Below, one piece after another: positions 18,840 to 28,757 of a stretch of DNA of 64,000 nucleotides. The stretch is taken from assembly GCF_001314605.1 (NCBI RefSeq), contig NZ_LIHP01000021.1, forward strand, positions 248,001-312,000. The letters run 5' to 3'. The stretch's first letter is position 1, and each line of letters opens with the position of its first letter. The DNA is from Marinobacter sp. HL-58. GTDB taxonomy: Bacteria > Pseudomonadota > Gammaproteobacteria > Pseudomonadales > Oleiphilaceae. The notes under the pieces are model-generated. The model did not search any database and was not told the DNA's origin. It saw only the letters and a program-made list of their open reading frames with translations. A program made the position numbers and the translations under genes.

Positions 18840-21191
18840 ATGAAGCGTTGGCTTGCCAGTCTTGTCAATCGGGCCGTTGCCTTCGTAATTTTTATCATCG
18901 TGCTGTCTGCACTGGCAGTGGCGCTTATCAGTTCAATGGTCAGCCGTTCCGAACTCGAGGCCCAGGCCCGGGAACAGGTGGAGACCATTGCGAACCTGGT
19001 TGCCAGTGATCTGGACGCCCGACTGGCGCAGAGGAGGGATACCCTTGCCCATGTGGCAGAAGGGTTCACCATGGAAGAGAGTGTGCTGACCTCCCGGGCC
19101 AGGGTACTCATCAGGCGGGAGATAGCCCTTCAGCACCTGTTTGATGGTATTTACCTGTTCGACACCAATGGCAATGTCATTGCGGAGCACCCCGAAGATT
19201 ATGATCAGACCGGGCTGGATGTCAGTGACCGCGAGTATTTCCGGGACACCTCGGACCAGCTGACGCCTATTATCAGCGAACCCTACTTATCGAATTACCA
19301 GGATCGCCCGGCGATCATGATGACAGCGCCGGTTTTCGATCACCGCAAGCGGTTTATCGGCATGCTTGGTGGCGCTGTATTCCTTGACGGGGATAATTTC
19401 ATGCATGAGACAAGCGGTGTCGGTATTGGCAAGACAGGCTACGTCGGTCTTGCCACCCGCAGTGGCGTGACTCTTGCCCATGGCCGCACCGGTGAGGTCA
19501 TGACACCGCTGCGGCTCGAAAACCCGGTACTGCGTGACGCCATGGGTGGTTTTGAAGGCACGCTGAGCACCCGTAACCAGGAGGGAACAGACACCATCAT
19601 GTCGGTGCGGCAGTTGTCTCAAGTTCCATGGTTCGTGTCGGCGGTCTGGCCCGCAAAAGAAGCCTATGCCCCGGTCAGCCGGCTGGCTGACAGCTTTGTG
19701 CAGGTGTTGTTGATTGTCATCCTGGTGGTTGCGCCCCTGGCCCTGTTGGTTTTCCGCCGCCTGATGGCCCCCTTGCGCAACCTCGGTTTTCAGATCAGTG
19801 AACGCCATCTGGGCATCCGTACGGATCCGGTCGATGTAGCCGGTGGCTCGGAAATCCGACAGGTGGCGGAAACCTTCAATACCGTGATGGAGGAGCGGGA
19901 TGAAGTGCTGGCGTCGCTCGCCGAGCGCGAGGCGTTCTTCCGTTCCCTCACCCAGAGCGCCCCGATCGGTATTATCCAGACTGATGTACTGGGCCGGATC
20001 GAATTCGTGAATCCGGCCTTCGAAAAAATTGTCGGCATTGATTCCAATGACCTGCTTCACACGCCACTGGTCGAGGGGGTGTATGAAGAGGACCGCGCCG
20101 GCGCCCTGAACGACTGGAGAGCGGCACTCAGGGACAAGGTGGTGTTCCTGGGTCGATTGCGCCTTAAAACCCTGAGGGATCAGAATCTGATCTGGGCAGA
20201 TGTGATGACCGCGGTGATCGATACGGAAGAACGCACCCTTGGTACCATCACCGTGGTCCGGGATATTACCCATGAACTGGAAATCGAGGCGGAACTGGCT
20301 GAAGAGCAGGAGCGGGCAGACAGCATTCTTGGCATCCTCCGGGAAGGCGTGTTGATGCTGGATGTTGATGGTGCGATCCGTTACGCCAATCAGGCCGCCT
20401 GTGAGTTCCTGGGGCGCCCGGAAGGCTGCGAACAGGTCAATTTCTTTGAGCATGTTGCAATAGAGAACGAAAGCCGCCGCTGGGAAGCGGACGATTTTCT
20501 GCGCAGCGCCGATGTCGACAGTCTGTACGCCACGATGAGAAACAGCCGCGGCCGGGCTTTCGATGTGGATCTCGCCATACTGCATCTGCACAGGGGCGCC
20601 CGCAATCATCAGCTGATCCTGGTTATCCGGGATGACAGCGAACGCCGCCGCGAGGAAGAGCGGCTTTCCTGGGAAGCTACCCATGACAGCCTCACCGGCT
20701 TGCTGAACAGGCGGGCTTTCAACTCGTCCCTGGTGAAGTCTCTGGGTGAGGCCAGCAAAAAAACGGTTGCCAGCGTGTTGATGCTGATTGACCTGGATTA
20801 TTTCAAACCGGTCAATGACAAGGGCGGCCATCTGATGGGCGACGACCTGCTTGGCCGTCTCTCGGACCTGCTCAGGGCTTCCGTGCGGCAGTCTGATACC
20901 GTGGCACGTCTTGGTGGCGATGAATTCGGTATCATATTGCCCGCCTGTGGTCTTGAACGCGCCATGGAGCTGGCTGAAACCATTCGCCGTGGCATTGAAT
21001 CCATTCGTATCGAGCAGGACGGCAAGTCGTTCGGTGTCACTGCCAGCATCGGCCTTACCGAGATGTCAGAAGGCGATTCCGGCCCACGCGAGGTGATGGC
21101 ACGGGCTGATGAGGGCGCCTATGCCGCCAAGGCCCGGGGCCGCAACCGGGTGGTTACCGTTCCATTGCCTCCCGGGGACCGGCTGATCTGA
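18840..21191 (+). CDS. Membrane Cache-PAS-PAS diguanylate cyclase
   Basis: This 783-residue sensor makes c-di-GMP. An N-terminal helix (about 8-32), a periplasmic double-Cache-type sensor (to about 270) and a second helix (VQVLLIVILVVAPLALLVF) are followed by a HAMP-like linker and two PAS domains (first near 370, SAPIGIIQTDVLGRIEFVNP). The GGDEF domain occupies about 615-775. Its active site RLGGDEF is intact and a product-inhibition I-site RQSD lies five residues before it. No EAL domain is present. The start is uncertain among TTG 18804, ATG 18813, GTG 18834 and ATG 18840; GGAG upstream fits 18834 or 18840. The ligand is unknown. Confidence 0.92.
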   Translation: MKRWLASLVNRAVAFVIFIIVLSALAVALISSMVSRSELEAQAREQVETIANLVASDLDARLAQRRDTLAHVAEGFTMEESVLTSRARVLIRREIALQHLFDGIYLFDTNGNVIAEHPEDYDQTGLDVSDREYFRDTSDQLTPIISEPYLSNYQDRPAIMMTAPVFDHRKRFIGMLGGAVFLDGDNFMHETSGVGIGKTGYVGLATRSGVTLAHGRTGEVMTPLRLENPVLRDAMGGFEGTLSTRNQEGTDTIMSVRQLSQVPWFVSAVWPAKEAYAPVSRLADSFVQVLLIVILVVAPLALLVFRRLMAPLRNLGFQISERHLGIRTDPVDVAGGSEIRQVAETFNTVMEERDEVLASLAEREAFFRSLTQSAPIGIIQTDVLGRIEFVNPAFEKIVGIDSNDLLHTPLVEGVYEEDRAGALNDWRAALRDKVVFLGRLRLKTLRDQNLIWADVMTAVIDTEERTLGTITVVRDITHELEIEAELAEEQERADSILGILREGVLMLDVDGAIRYANQAACEFLGRPEGCEQVNFFEHVAIENESRRWEADDFLRSADVDSLYATMRNSRGRAFDVDLAILHLHRGARNHQLILVIRDDSERRREEERLSWEATHDSLTGLLNRRAFNSSLVKSLGEASKKTVASVLMLIDLDYFKPVNDKGGHLMGDDLLGRLSDLLRASVRQSDTVARLGGDEFGIILPACGLERAMELAETIRRGIESIRIEQDGKSFGVTASIGLTEMSEGDSGPREVMARADEGAYAAKARGRNRVVTVPLPPGDRLI

Positions 21192-21210
21192 ATGTCCGTC
21201 CCGCGGGCGT

Positions 21211-21975
21211 TTACCACCAGCCGGCAGCGCCACCGGCCTGCCACAACAGTCGCAGGGCAAGCAGCGTCAGCAGGATATTGAACATAAAGCTGAAGTGCCG
21301 GTTGCTCATGGACCTGAGTACATGAAGCCCGAGCCAGGTGCCGGCGAAACCGAAAGCAATCATTGCCAGAATAAACAATATCCAGTCCCGGAACATAAAG
21401 CCGGCGAATCCGAATACCAGGGCTTTCGGGGCATGCTGCAGCGTCATGGCCGTGGCGAACGTGGCCACGGTGGTGAATCGGTCGGTATGCATCTGTTTGA
21501 TGAAGGATGCCACCAGTGGTCCCGTGGCACCTACGAACAGGGATATGAAGCTGGTAAGGCCGGAGGCGATGAATATCCCGGTACTGCCAAATGCTCCCCG
21601 GGGTAGGGCCGGCCCCCAGCAAAGGTACAGAACAAACAGGCCAATGGTCAGTTGCCAGAGATAGGTGGGCAGGTCCACCAGCACCCAGGCTCCCAGGGCA
21701 GCGCCTGCAAGTACGCCAGGTGCAAAGGCAGCGATGGCCTTCCAGTCGGTGTGACGCCAGGTCAGGGTGGCCCGCCCTGCATTGGAGCCGAGCTGAATCA
21801 TGCCGTGTACCGGGATGATGGCTGCCGGCGGAATCCAGAATGCCATCAGCACCAGTAACAGAACACCGCCACCGGCGCCGAGACTGGCGGTAATCATCGA
21901 GGTTATGACAGAACACAGCAAGAGGAAGCCTGCGGTGGTTGCAGTCAGGCCTTCCGGGATCAGGGTCAGTTCCAA
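21211..21975 (-). CDS. TauE/SafE (TSUP) family membrane permease
   Basis: This 254-residue protein has about eight membrane segments and the TSUP layout: an N-terminal glycine motif (ASLGAGGGVLLLVLM) and a second-half counterpart (GLTSFISLFVGATGPLVASF). Family members export or import sulfite, sulfoacetate or other small organosulfur anions, but the substrate cannot be read here. The gene is convergent with the upstream cyclase and lies 15 bp after the transglycosylase-like gene on the same strand, so those two may be co-transcribed. No sulfur-metabolism gene is adjacent. Confidence 0.85.
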   Translation of the reverse strand: MELTLIPEGLTATTAGFLLLCSVITSMITASLGAGGGVLLLVLMAFWIPPAAIIPVHGMIQLGSNAGRATLTWRHTDWKAIAAFAPGVLAGAALGAWVLVDLPTYLWQLTIGLFVLYLCWGPALPRGAFGSTGIFIASGLTSFISLFVGATGPLVASFIKQMHTDRFTTVATFATAMTLQHAPKALVFGFAGFMFRDWILFILAMIAFGFAGTWLGLHVLRSMSNRHFSFMFNILLTLLALRLLWQAGGAAGWW

Positions 21976-21990
21976 CCAGGGCTCCAGGGG

Positions 21991-23109
21991 TTATTCACAG
22001 AAGGGGGTGTTGGCAAGTCGGGCGGTTTTGCACAGTGCCTCCGTGGCCAGTTGAACGTCCGCCACATAATACAGCGAAGCAAGGCCAAAGCGATCCCGCC
22101 CCAGGTTATGGAAGATCATACCGAAAGCAATATCGCCAGCGCTGAAGTTCTCGTGTTTGCTGGCGAAATAGGCTGCGGGCCGGGACAGGGTATCATCCTC
22201 CAGCAGGGCTTTTACCCGGCCCGCACCGCCATGATAGGCCTGAACCAGCAGCAGGCTGAAAAGCTGGTCACGTTTGCTTTCGGGTAAATGACCGAACCGC
22301 TGTTCGAATGGCTCACTCAGGTTCCGGGCATTCTGATTGGTTAACCGGAGGGCACAATCGATCTGTGCCAGCCGGTGCCAGTGGTTGGCCGGCTTGATCT
22401 GGCAGTCGCTGAGAGCCGATGGCGACAGCTGCAGGATGCCCTTGGCATTGGCAGAGGAATGGGCCCGCTGCTGGCCGCTGCTCTCGATCAGAACCTGCCC
22501 GGCAAGGTATTTTGGCAATGTTGCCGGCAAGTCGTTTCGTTGCTGTTGCTGGCGTGCGTCATAGACATACATCAACGCGTCGTGAAGTGGCTCGGGCTTA
22601 TCCTGTGCGGCAAACGAAAGGTCATCCCAGGTACCCCAGATCAGTTCAGTGGGCAGGGTGCCCAGATACCGGGCCACGGCTTCGCCGAGATTGACGTGGG
22701 GCTGGTTACAGGCAAGTGCAAACGGATACCCGGTCTTGTCGGGGCCACCGGATGCCCAGTTATCCGCGCGGCCACTGGCGACCAGGGAACGCCGGGTGTC
22801 ATTCAGTCGTTCCTGTGTCGCTTCGCGGCTGTTTTCATCGTCAATATAGCCAAGGAACTGGCCGCGCATATCGAACAGAATGTGCCGGTCCGTGTCCGAA
22901 CAGTAACCGGACTCTTTCAGCACCCAGCGCCGGATGGTCGTGATGTTTTGATAGACGCCCTGGCTCACCCAGTAGGGGGAGCTGCGCACAATGCTGGTCC
23001 AGCTGTCCTTGGGTTCCGGCGGCTGTTCGCTGGCGCCCAGAAATGGTGCAATAATGGATGTGACCATGAAAACGACAGCAAGTGAGCGGCGCCCGGGACT
23101 CTTGTTCAT
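21991..23109 (-). CDS. Exported lytic-transglycosylase-like (SLT domain) protein
   Basis: This 372-residue protein starts with a membrane/signal segment (SLAVVFMVTSIIAPFLGASE). The C-terminal half resembles a lysozyme-like SLT domain: LAGQVLIESSGQQRAHS carries the ES motif with the probable catalytic Glu, followed by ANAKGILQLSP and VQAYHGGAGRVKALL. Its likely substrate is peptidoglycan in the periplasm. ATG 23109 was chosen because the longer frame to 23298 runs through the divergent amidase start and has no signal peptide at its N-terminus. The N-terminal 150 residues are not recognised. Confidence 0.8.
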   Translation of the reverse strand: MNKSPGRRSLAVVFMVTSIIAPFLGASEQPPEPKDSWTSIVRSSPYWVSQGVYQNITTIRRWVLKESGYCSDTDRHILFDMRGQFLGYIDDENSREATQERLNDTRRSLVASGRADNWASGGPDKTGYPFALACNQPHVNLGEAVARYLGTLPTELIWGTWDDLSFAAQDKPEPLHDALMYVYDARQQQQRNDLPATLPKYLAGQVLIESSGQQRAHSSANAKGILQLSPSALSDCQIKPANHWHRLAQIDCALRLTNQNARNLSEPFEQRFGHLPESKRDQLFSLLLVQAYHGGAGRVKALLEDDTLSRPAAYFASKHENFSAGDIAFGMIFHNLGRDRFGLASLYYVADVQLATEALCKTARLANTPFCE

Positions 23110-23161
23110 AAACGATGGTTCCCTCAATTTCCAGACTTCAGAATAACAAATGGAATCGATC

Positions 23162-24649
23162 ATGAAGCAATCCGAATACCTCCGGTACGATGCGGTAGCG
23201 CTTGCCGACCTGATTCGCCGCAAGGAAGTGTCAGCTCGTGAAGTCTGCGAGGCCGCCATAGAGCGGGCCGCAGCGGTAAACGACAAACTGAATGCCATCT
23301 GCTACCCCCAGTTCTCGGATGCGCTGGGCCAGGATTACTCGCCCGATGGTACCTTTTCCGGCGTTCCCATGCTGCTTAAAGATCTGTCCCAGGAGCAACA
23401 GGGTCACCCCTGCACTTTTGGCAGTCGTGGGCTGAAAAACAACATTGCTTCGCAGGATTCGGAGTATGTGCGCCGGGCCCGTGAAGGCGGGCTGGTGTTC
23501 CTTGGCCGTACCGCAACGCCGGAATTCGGGCTCAAGGCGGTGACCGAATCGAAACTCTGGGGTGCGTCCCGCAACCCCTGGAATACGGAACTCACGCCCG
23601 GTGGTTCCAGTGGTGGCTCCGGTGCCGCCGTGGCTGCGGGCATTGTGCCCATGGCGGGGGCCAACGACGGCGGTGGGTCCATTCGCATTCCGGCGGCCTA
23701 CAACGGGCTTTTCGGGCTGAAGCCGTCCCGGGGCAGGATTTCATCCGGGCCCTTCCTGGGAGAAGCCTGGACAGGCGCCTCGACTGACCATGTAGTGACG
23801 CGTACGGTCCGTGACAGCGCCGCCATGCTGGATGTGTTATCCGGCCCGGCGGTCGGAGATCCGTTCATTATCGCGCCGCCATCCGCGCCCTATGCGGAGC
23901 TCATGCAGCAGGCCCCGCGCCGTCTCAGGATTGGTGTTTTCACAGCCTCACCCTACAACACGGAGGTAGCGCCGGAGTGTGTGGATGCGGTTGAGGACAC
24001 CGCCCGTATGCTGGAAGCACTCGGGCACGAGGTGGAATACGCCCGCCCCGATTTTGATGGCATGGCGCTGGCCCGCTGTTATCTGGGGCTCTACTTTGGT
24101 GAAGTCTCGACCCTGATGGAAAAGGCCAGGGCCGAGTTTGGTGCCCGGGACGAGGATTTTGAGCTGGATACCCGCCTGCTTGCTATGCTGGGCCGGACCA
24201 TGCCGTTGCCGGATTATGTCCGGCGCCGCCAGCAATGGAACGACTTTGCCCGGGCGCTGGGTGTGTTTTTTCAGGGTTTTGATATGTACCTGTGTCCCAC
24301 TGCGGGGCAACTGCCGGCAAGGATCGGTGAGCTGGATACCCCTGGCCACCTTCAGTTGGCAGCCCGGCTGATGCTGTTGCTCAAGGCCGGTAAACTGGTG
24401 CATCGCAGTGGCCAGGTGGACCAGATGGCACTGGAGAGCCTGGCCCGTACACCTTTTACCCAACTGGCCAATCTGACAGGCACCCCGGCGATGTCGGTAC
24501 CGGTTCACTGGACCACCGCTGGCCTGCCCGTGGGCGTCCAGTTCGGTGCACCACATGGGGATGAAGCCACGTTGCTTCAGCTGGCGGCGCAGCTGGAAGG
24601 CGCCAGCCCCTGGTTTGGCCGTTATGATCTGTTGGAGGCCCTGGCCTGA
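23162..24649 (+). CDS. Amidase (amidase-signature family)
   Basis: This 495-residue amide hydrolase has the complete Ser-cisSer-Lys machinery. The Lys is in PMLLKDLSQ near residue 80, the cis-Ser in TPGGSSGGSGAAVAAG near 150 and the nucleophile Ser in ANDGGGSIRIPAAYNGLFGLKP near 175. Length and spacing fit general 6-aminohexanoate-cyclic-dimer hydrolase or glutamyl-amidase-like enzymes rather than GatA, since gatB and gatC are absent. The start at 23162 has a weak GGA; an in-frame ATG at 23150 is the alternative. No signal peptide is seen. The physiological amide is unknown. Confidence 0.9.
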   Translation: MKQSEYLRYDAVALADLIRRKEVSAREVCEAAIERAAAVNDKLNAICYPQFSDALGQDYSPDGTFSGVPMLLKDLSQEQQGHPCTFGSRGLKNNIASQDSEYVRRAREGGLVFLGRTATPEFGLKAVTESKLWGASRNPWNTELTPGGSSGGSGAAVAAGIVPMAGANDGGGSIRIPAAYNGLFGLKPSRGRISSGPFLGEAWTGASTDHVVTRTVRDSAAMLDVLSGPAVGDPFIIAPPSAPYAELMQQAPRRLRIGVFTASPYNTEVAPECVDAVEDTARMLEALGHEVEYARPDFDGMALARCYLGLYFGEVSTLMEKARAEFGARDEDFELDTRLLAMLGRTMPLPDYVRRRQQWNDFARALGVFFQGFDMYLCPTAGQLPARIGELDTPGHLQLAARLMLLLKAGKLVHRSGQVDQMALESLARTPFTQLANLTGTPAMSVPVHWTTAGLPVGVQFGAPHGDEATLLQLAAQLEGASPWFGRYDLLEALA

Positions 24650-24740
24650 AACTACGCTCTGAAACAATAAATGACGTATTGTGATCCGCGATCACCGCAT
24701 CCACGTTTATCTTTATGGCAGGAACAGGCTATGCTGTGAC

Positions 24741-24763
24741 TCAGGGAAACCCCTTTTCCCTGA
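24741..24763. repeat. Inverted repeat upstream of the 210-residue gene
   Basis: TCAGGGAAA and TTTCCCTGA are exact complements around CCCCT. It lies 34 bp before the start at 24798 with no T-run, so it may be an operator or a 5' mRNA hairpin. Confidence 0.5.
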
Positions 24764-24797
24764 ACGACCCTGATGGCATCGAGGAGGCGAGCGTATT

Positions 24798-25430
24798 ATG
24801 AACCAACCGATGGCAATCGACGAACTGGTATCTGTAGCACAGGCCGAGGCCATGGGGGAGCTTGATGCCCCGATGATGGCGATCGTCCTGTCCAGTGAAC
24901 AAAGCTACGACTTGCCCATTAACTCTCTTGAAACCGATGCCGACAAGGCCCGCTGGGGACTGATCCTCCGCGCCGCCCGCGAGCATGTGGAAGCCGATGC
25001 GGTGGCCGTGCTCTATCCGGCGTGGACCACCATACGAAACAAAAAGCCGGCGAAAGCTGACACAGGGTCAGAACCAGCCCGAGCTGTGGAAGAAAGCGAC
25101 GATGAACCGGTGAGGGGTGAAGACCCGGCCGAACCCATCGATACACTGTTTGTACAGCTGCATACCCGCGACCGTATCTATTGGCGCGGCTTTGAGCAGA
25201 TCCGCGATCCCAAGCACCAGCGGATTATCGGCTTCCGCCGTATCAAGGCCCTGTCCACGGAGTATGGCCGGGACGAAGCGCCCTCCGTCACCTCATGGCT
25301 CAACACCCTGTTCGAGCCCCTGCCCGATGAAGGCCAGGAAACCGAGGTGGATATGGAGCTGGCGGACCTGCTGGATGAGCCGGAAGTCAGCGCGGCCCTC
25401 TATCCGCGCCAGCTCCGTGCCCTGCACTGA
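24798..25430 (+). CDS. Conserved-looking hypothetical protein
   Basis: This 210-residue soluble, acidic protein belongs to no family I recognise. Residues 1-80 form one possible domain (MAIDELVSVAQAEAMGELDA; LRAAREHVEADAVAVLYPAW). An acidic low-complexity linker with Glu, Asp and Pro spans about 80-120. A second domain follows (TLFVQLHTRDRIYWRGFEQI). No signal peptide or membrane segment is visible. Codon use matches the neighbours. It is flanked by the amidase (same strand, 148 bp away) and a convergent HDOD gene, so context gives no function. Confidence 0.75.
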   Translation: MNQPMAIDELVSVAQAEAMGELDAPMMAIVLSSEQSYDLPINSLETDADKARWGLILRAAREHVEADAVAVLYPAWTTIRNKKPAKADTGSEPARAVEESDDEPVRGEDPAEPIDTLFVQLHTRDRIYWRGFEQIRDPKHQRIIGFRRIKALSTEYGRDEAPSVTSWLNTLFEPLPDEGQETEVDMELADLLDEPEVSAALYPRQLRALH

Positions 25431-25444
25431 TCCACCCGCGGATA

Positions 25445-26866
25445 TCAATGGCTTGAAAGAAGTGTGATGCACAGCTGGGCGTTCTGGACAAAGTGACCGA
25501 ACGCCGACAGCTGGTCATCGGATGGCACATAATCGGCTGCCGCATTGTCCGCATAAAACAGGCCTACCAGCCGCCCCTTGGCGGTCAGTGGGCCAACCAG
25601 GGCCGGAACATTGCCCAGCCAGCGATCGTAGGGCACGGTTTCGGTTCCTGACTTCGGCTGGTAGATATAACAGCTGGCGTGGGGCAACAGCGCACCCAGT
25701 GGGCCGGTGCCATCCTTGCGGACGATAAAGTTGTCCTTCCAGCTCTCGGTACCCTTGCCGCCCAGTTTGCGGGGAATCAGCTCCAGGCCACTGCGGTCAC
25801 TCATCAACAGAACAACCCGTTGCATGCCCACGGCCCGGTGTATGCCTTCAATGACCAGCTGACAGACTTCGTTGATATCGGGTTTGTCCGTCAGGCTGTG
25901 GGTCAGGTCTCTCAGAATCTGCAGCTGCAGAACAGGGTCGACTTCCGGCGCCCGGGCCTGTCCGCCGTCCGGTTCCGAATGGCTGCCGGGCATCAATGCC
26001 GTAACCTGGGGGATGCCCAGTGACACCGCCACCCGGGCAGCCTCACCGGCATTGATCTTGAGCTGGTCCCGGACGGCAGCAGGGTTTTCCCCGATATCCC
26101 TGCCCAGGTCCTCCATTACCTTGTCCATATCCGCACCGCGCCAGCCGTTTTCGGAAAGCCTGGCCATCTCAACCGAATGCCGGACCAGGCTGGCGGCTTT
26201 CGAGTTCGCCTGTCCCGGCGCAACCACCTCCTTGATAAACGGCCCCAGGGACCAGGCTTCCACCAGGCCCCGGGTAATCTCGGCGAAGGTGGTGTGCAGT
26301 ACGGATTTCTGGGCTTCCACCGGTGCGACGCCGGCACGCAATTCGGCTTCCAGCTCACTGGCCTGCTCTGTTTCGCAGGACCAGAAGGCCAGCTCGCCGA
26401 TATTCATCAGCAGGGCACCGATGAACACCTCTTCAAGCGCGTACTCGTTGCGCTTCGGCAACAGGCAGCGGGCCTGAACGGCGGCATGGATGGCGCGGGC
26501 GAGGCAGCGAAGCAGGTGGGGCCGGTCGTTACGTTTGAGCAGTGAGTCCACAATCAGCGACGAGATAGCCATGGATTTCACGGCATCAAACCCGATCAGC
26601 GTGATGGCGCGGCTCACGGTGCTGACCTGGGTACGGGTCTGATTATAGAAAACTGTATTCGACAGCCGGAGTACCTGGGAGGTGAGCTGGGCGTCGTTGA
26701 GAATCACGTTGGCCAGTTCGTTCACCGTGCTGTTGCTGCTGTCGGTGAGCTCGTTGATCCTGCGCAGCGTGTTCGCCAGCACCGGCAGTTCAATCTTGCT
26801 GAGGTAGGTAACCCATGCCTGGGTAGAGTTCATCCTTGAAGGCGGAGTATCGGTTTTTGTGGTCAA
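25445..26866 (-). CDS. HDOD-GAF signalling protein
   Basis: This 473-residue protein has an N-terminal HDOD domain (about 18-215; KIELPVLANTLRRINEL, DAQLTSQVLRLSNTVFYN and TLIGFDAVKSMA) and a C-terminal GAF-like domain (about 325-470). HDOD proteins are non-catalytic relatives of HD phosphohydrolases that act in signal pathways, often tied to c-di-GMP or motility. The start may be TTG 26866 (GAGG 11 bases upstream) or ATG 26833 before MNSTQAW. It is convergent with the 210-residue gene and divergent from metN. Its partner is unknown. Confidence 0.85.
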   Translation of the reverse strand: MTTKTDTPPSRMNSTQAWVTYLSKIELPVLANTLRRINELTDSSNSTVNELANVILNDAQLTSQVLRLSNTVFYNQTRTQVSTVSRAITLIGFDAVKSMAISSLIVDSLLKRNDRPHLLRCLARAIHAAVQARCLLPKRNEYALEEVFIGALLMNIGELAFWSCETEQASELEAELRAGVAPVEAQKSVLHTTFAEITRGLVEAWSLGPFIKEVVAPGQANSKAASLVRHSVEMARLSENGWRGADMDKVMEDLGRDIGENPAAVRDQLKINAGEAARVAVSLGIPQVTALMPGSHSEPDGGQARAPEVDPVLQLQILRDLTHSLTDKPDINEVCQLVIEGIHRAVGMQRVVLLMSDRSGLELIPRKLGGKGTESWKDNFIVRKDGTGPLGALLPHASCYIYQPKSGTETVPYDRWLGNVPALVGPLTAKGRLVGLFYADNAAADYVPSDDQLSAFGHFVQNAQLCITLLSSH

Positions 26867-27057
26867 AATATCGTGCGCCTCGGAAAGGGTGTTAAAAGGT
26901 TCCTTTGAAGCACGAGTTTAGTCCAGTGCAGTGGCCCGTGTCAGGTGGTCGAAGGTGTAAGGGGATATACCAAGGCCCTGGATTCGGGTTTGAAGGCGGA
27001 TTGGTTTATAATTGCGCGCTTTATACTGCACCCACAAGGCGCTGACAGGGCTCAATC

Positions 27058-28065
27058 GTGATTGTATTTGACCAGGTACAGAAGTCCTACCAGGTAGGTG
27101 GGCGGGCGATCCCCGCACTGCACCCCACCAGCATGACCATCGACACCGGCGAGGTATTCGGCATTGTCGGCCATTCCGGCGCGGGTAAATCCACCCTCGT
27201 GCGCCTGATCAACCTGCTGGAACCGCCCACCGGTGGCCGTATCCTGATCGATGACGAAAACATCACCGATTACACCGCCACCGAACTGCGAGCCTTCCGC
27301 CGCAAGGTGGGCATGATATTCCAGCACTTCAATCTGCTGTCTTCCAAAACCGTGGCGGACAATATCGCTTTTCCGATGAAGCTGGCGGGCATCTACTCCC
27401 GCACCGAGATCCGCGACCGGGTGGACGAGTTGCTGAAGCGGGTCGGCCTGGCCGATCAGGCCAACAAATACCCCACGCAACTGTCCGGGGGCCAGAAACA
27501 AAGGGTAGGCATTGCCCGCGCCCTCGCCTGCCGCCCCACGATCCTGCTGTGCGACGAAGCCACCAGTGCACTGGATCCGCAAACCACACAGTCTGTGCTG
27601 AAGTTGCTGGCAGACATCAACCGCGAGCTGGGTCTGACCATCGTGCTGATCACCCACGAAATGGACGTGGTGCGCCGTGTCTGTGACCGGGTCGCGGTGA
27701 TGGACGCCGGCGAGGTAGTGGAAATGGGGCCGGTCAGCGACGTCTTCCTGCACCCCAAACATCCCACCACCCGGGATTTTGTCTTCGAGAGCGAAAACAT
27801 CGACCGCGAGGAAATGCAGCAGGACCTGCAGCATGCGCAAGGCCGCATCCTGCGCCTGACCTTCCGTGGCGAATCCACCTACACACCGTTGCTGGGCAGC
27901 GTCGCACGGGAGTCGGGTGTGGACTTCAGTATCCTCTCCGGCCGCATCGACCACATCAAGGACACCCCCTATGGCCAGCTGACCCTGTCGCTGGTGGGTG
28001 GCGACCTTGATGTTGCCATGCAGGCGCTGGAAGCCGCGGATGTCCATGTGGAGGTGGTGCGCTGA
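27058..28065 (+). CDS. metN: Methionine ABC transporter ATP-binding protein
   Basis: This 335-residue ATPase drives methionine import with MetI and MetQ. Walker A is GHSGAGKSTLVRL (around residue 38), the signature is LSGGQKQRVGIARAL, Walker B is ILLCDEATSALD and the switch is ITHEMDVV. The C-terminal 90 residues form the NIL domain that binds methionine and inhibits transport. The GTG start follows AGGG by seven bases. The stop overlaps metI by one base (TGATG). I see no clear MetJ box or SAM riboswitch upstream. Confidence 0.96.
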   Translation: MIVFDQVQKSYQVGGRAIPALHPTSMTIDTGEVFGIVGHSGAGKSTLVRLINLLEPPTGGRILIDDENITDYTATELRAFRRKVGMIFQHFNLLSSKTVADNIAFPMKLAGIYSRTEIRDRVDELLKRVGLADQANKYPTQLSGGQKQRVGIARALACRPTILLCDEATSALDPQTTQSVLKLLADINRELGLTIVLITHEMDVVRRVCDRVAVMDAGEVVEMGPVSDVFLHPKHPTTRDFVFESENIDREEMQQDLQHAQGRILRLTFRGESTYTPLLGSVARESGVDFSILSGRIDHIKDTPYGQLTLSLVGGDLDVAMQALEAADVHVEVVR

Positions 28066-28742
28066 TGGAAGCCCTGATGGAGACTCTGCTGACCAACGTG
28101 GACTGGACCGAAATCGGCTGGGCCAGCTGGGATACCCTGGTAATGGTAGGCATGTCCCTGCTGTTCAGCGTCCTCATCGGCCTGCCGCTGGGCGTAATGC
28201 TGTTCCTGTTTGGCAAACGCCAACTGCTGGAGCAGCGGGCGGCTTATGCGGTGCTGTCGTTCGTCGTCAACGTGTTGCGCTCGGTGCCGTTTATCATCCT
28301 GCTGATTGTGATGATCCCGTTCACGGTGATGCTGATCGGCACCTCGCTTGGCGTTGCCGGCGCGATACCGCCGCTGGTGGCCGGTGGAGCCCCGTTCTTT
28401 GCCCGGTTGGTGGAGACGTCGCTCAGGGAGGTCGACCGGGGCATCATTGAAGCCACCCAGGCCATGGGCGCGACGGTCAAGCAGATTGTTTTCGGTGCCC
28501 TGCTGCCGGAGGCGTTGCCGGGTATCATCGCCGGTATCACGGTAACGGCGATTACACTGGTTTCCTACGCTGCCATGTCTGGCGTTGTCGGCGGCGGTGG
28601 TTTGGGTGACCTCGCTATTCGCTTCGGCTATCAACGGTTCCAGACCGATGTGATGGTTATTACCGTGGCGTTGTTGGTTATTTTCGTTCAACTATTGCAA
28701 ATGGCCGGCGATCGCCTCGTACTGTATTTCAGTCGGAAATAA
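28065..28742 (+). CDS. metI: Methionine ABC transporter permease
   Basis: This 225-residue inner-membrane protein has five or six hydrophobic segments and the ABC permease loop EATQAMGATVKQIVFGALLP, which contacts MetN. Length and order match MetI of the D-/L-methionine uptake system. Its ATG overlaps the metN stop codon. A family B palindromic element separates it from metQ, which could adjust relative expression of the binding protein. Confidence 0.95.
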   Translation: MEALMETLLTNVDWTEIGWASWDTLVMVGMSLLFSVLIGLPLGVMLFLFGKRQLLEQRAAYAVLSFVVNVLRSVPFIILLIVMIPFTVMLIGTSLGVAGAIPPLVAGGAPFFARLVETSLREVDRGIIEATQAMGATVKQIVFGALLPEALPGIIAGITVTAITLVSYAAMSGVVGGGGLGDLAIRFGYQRFQTDVMVITVALLVIFVQLLQMAGDRLVLYFSRK

Positions 28743-28757
28743 TTACAGTTCTGCATA

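Noticed and set aside
27000..27030. MetJ box or SAM riboswitch before metN
   Set aside because: No AGACGTCT-like repeats and no recognisable riboswitch fold were found.
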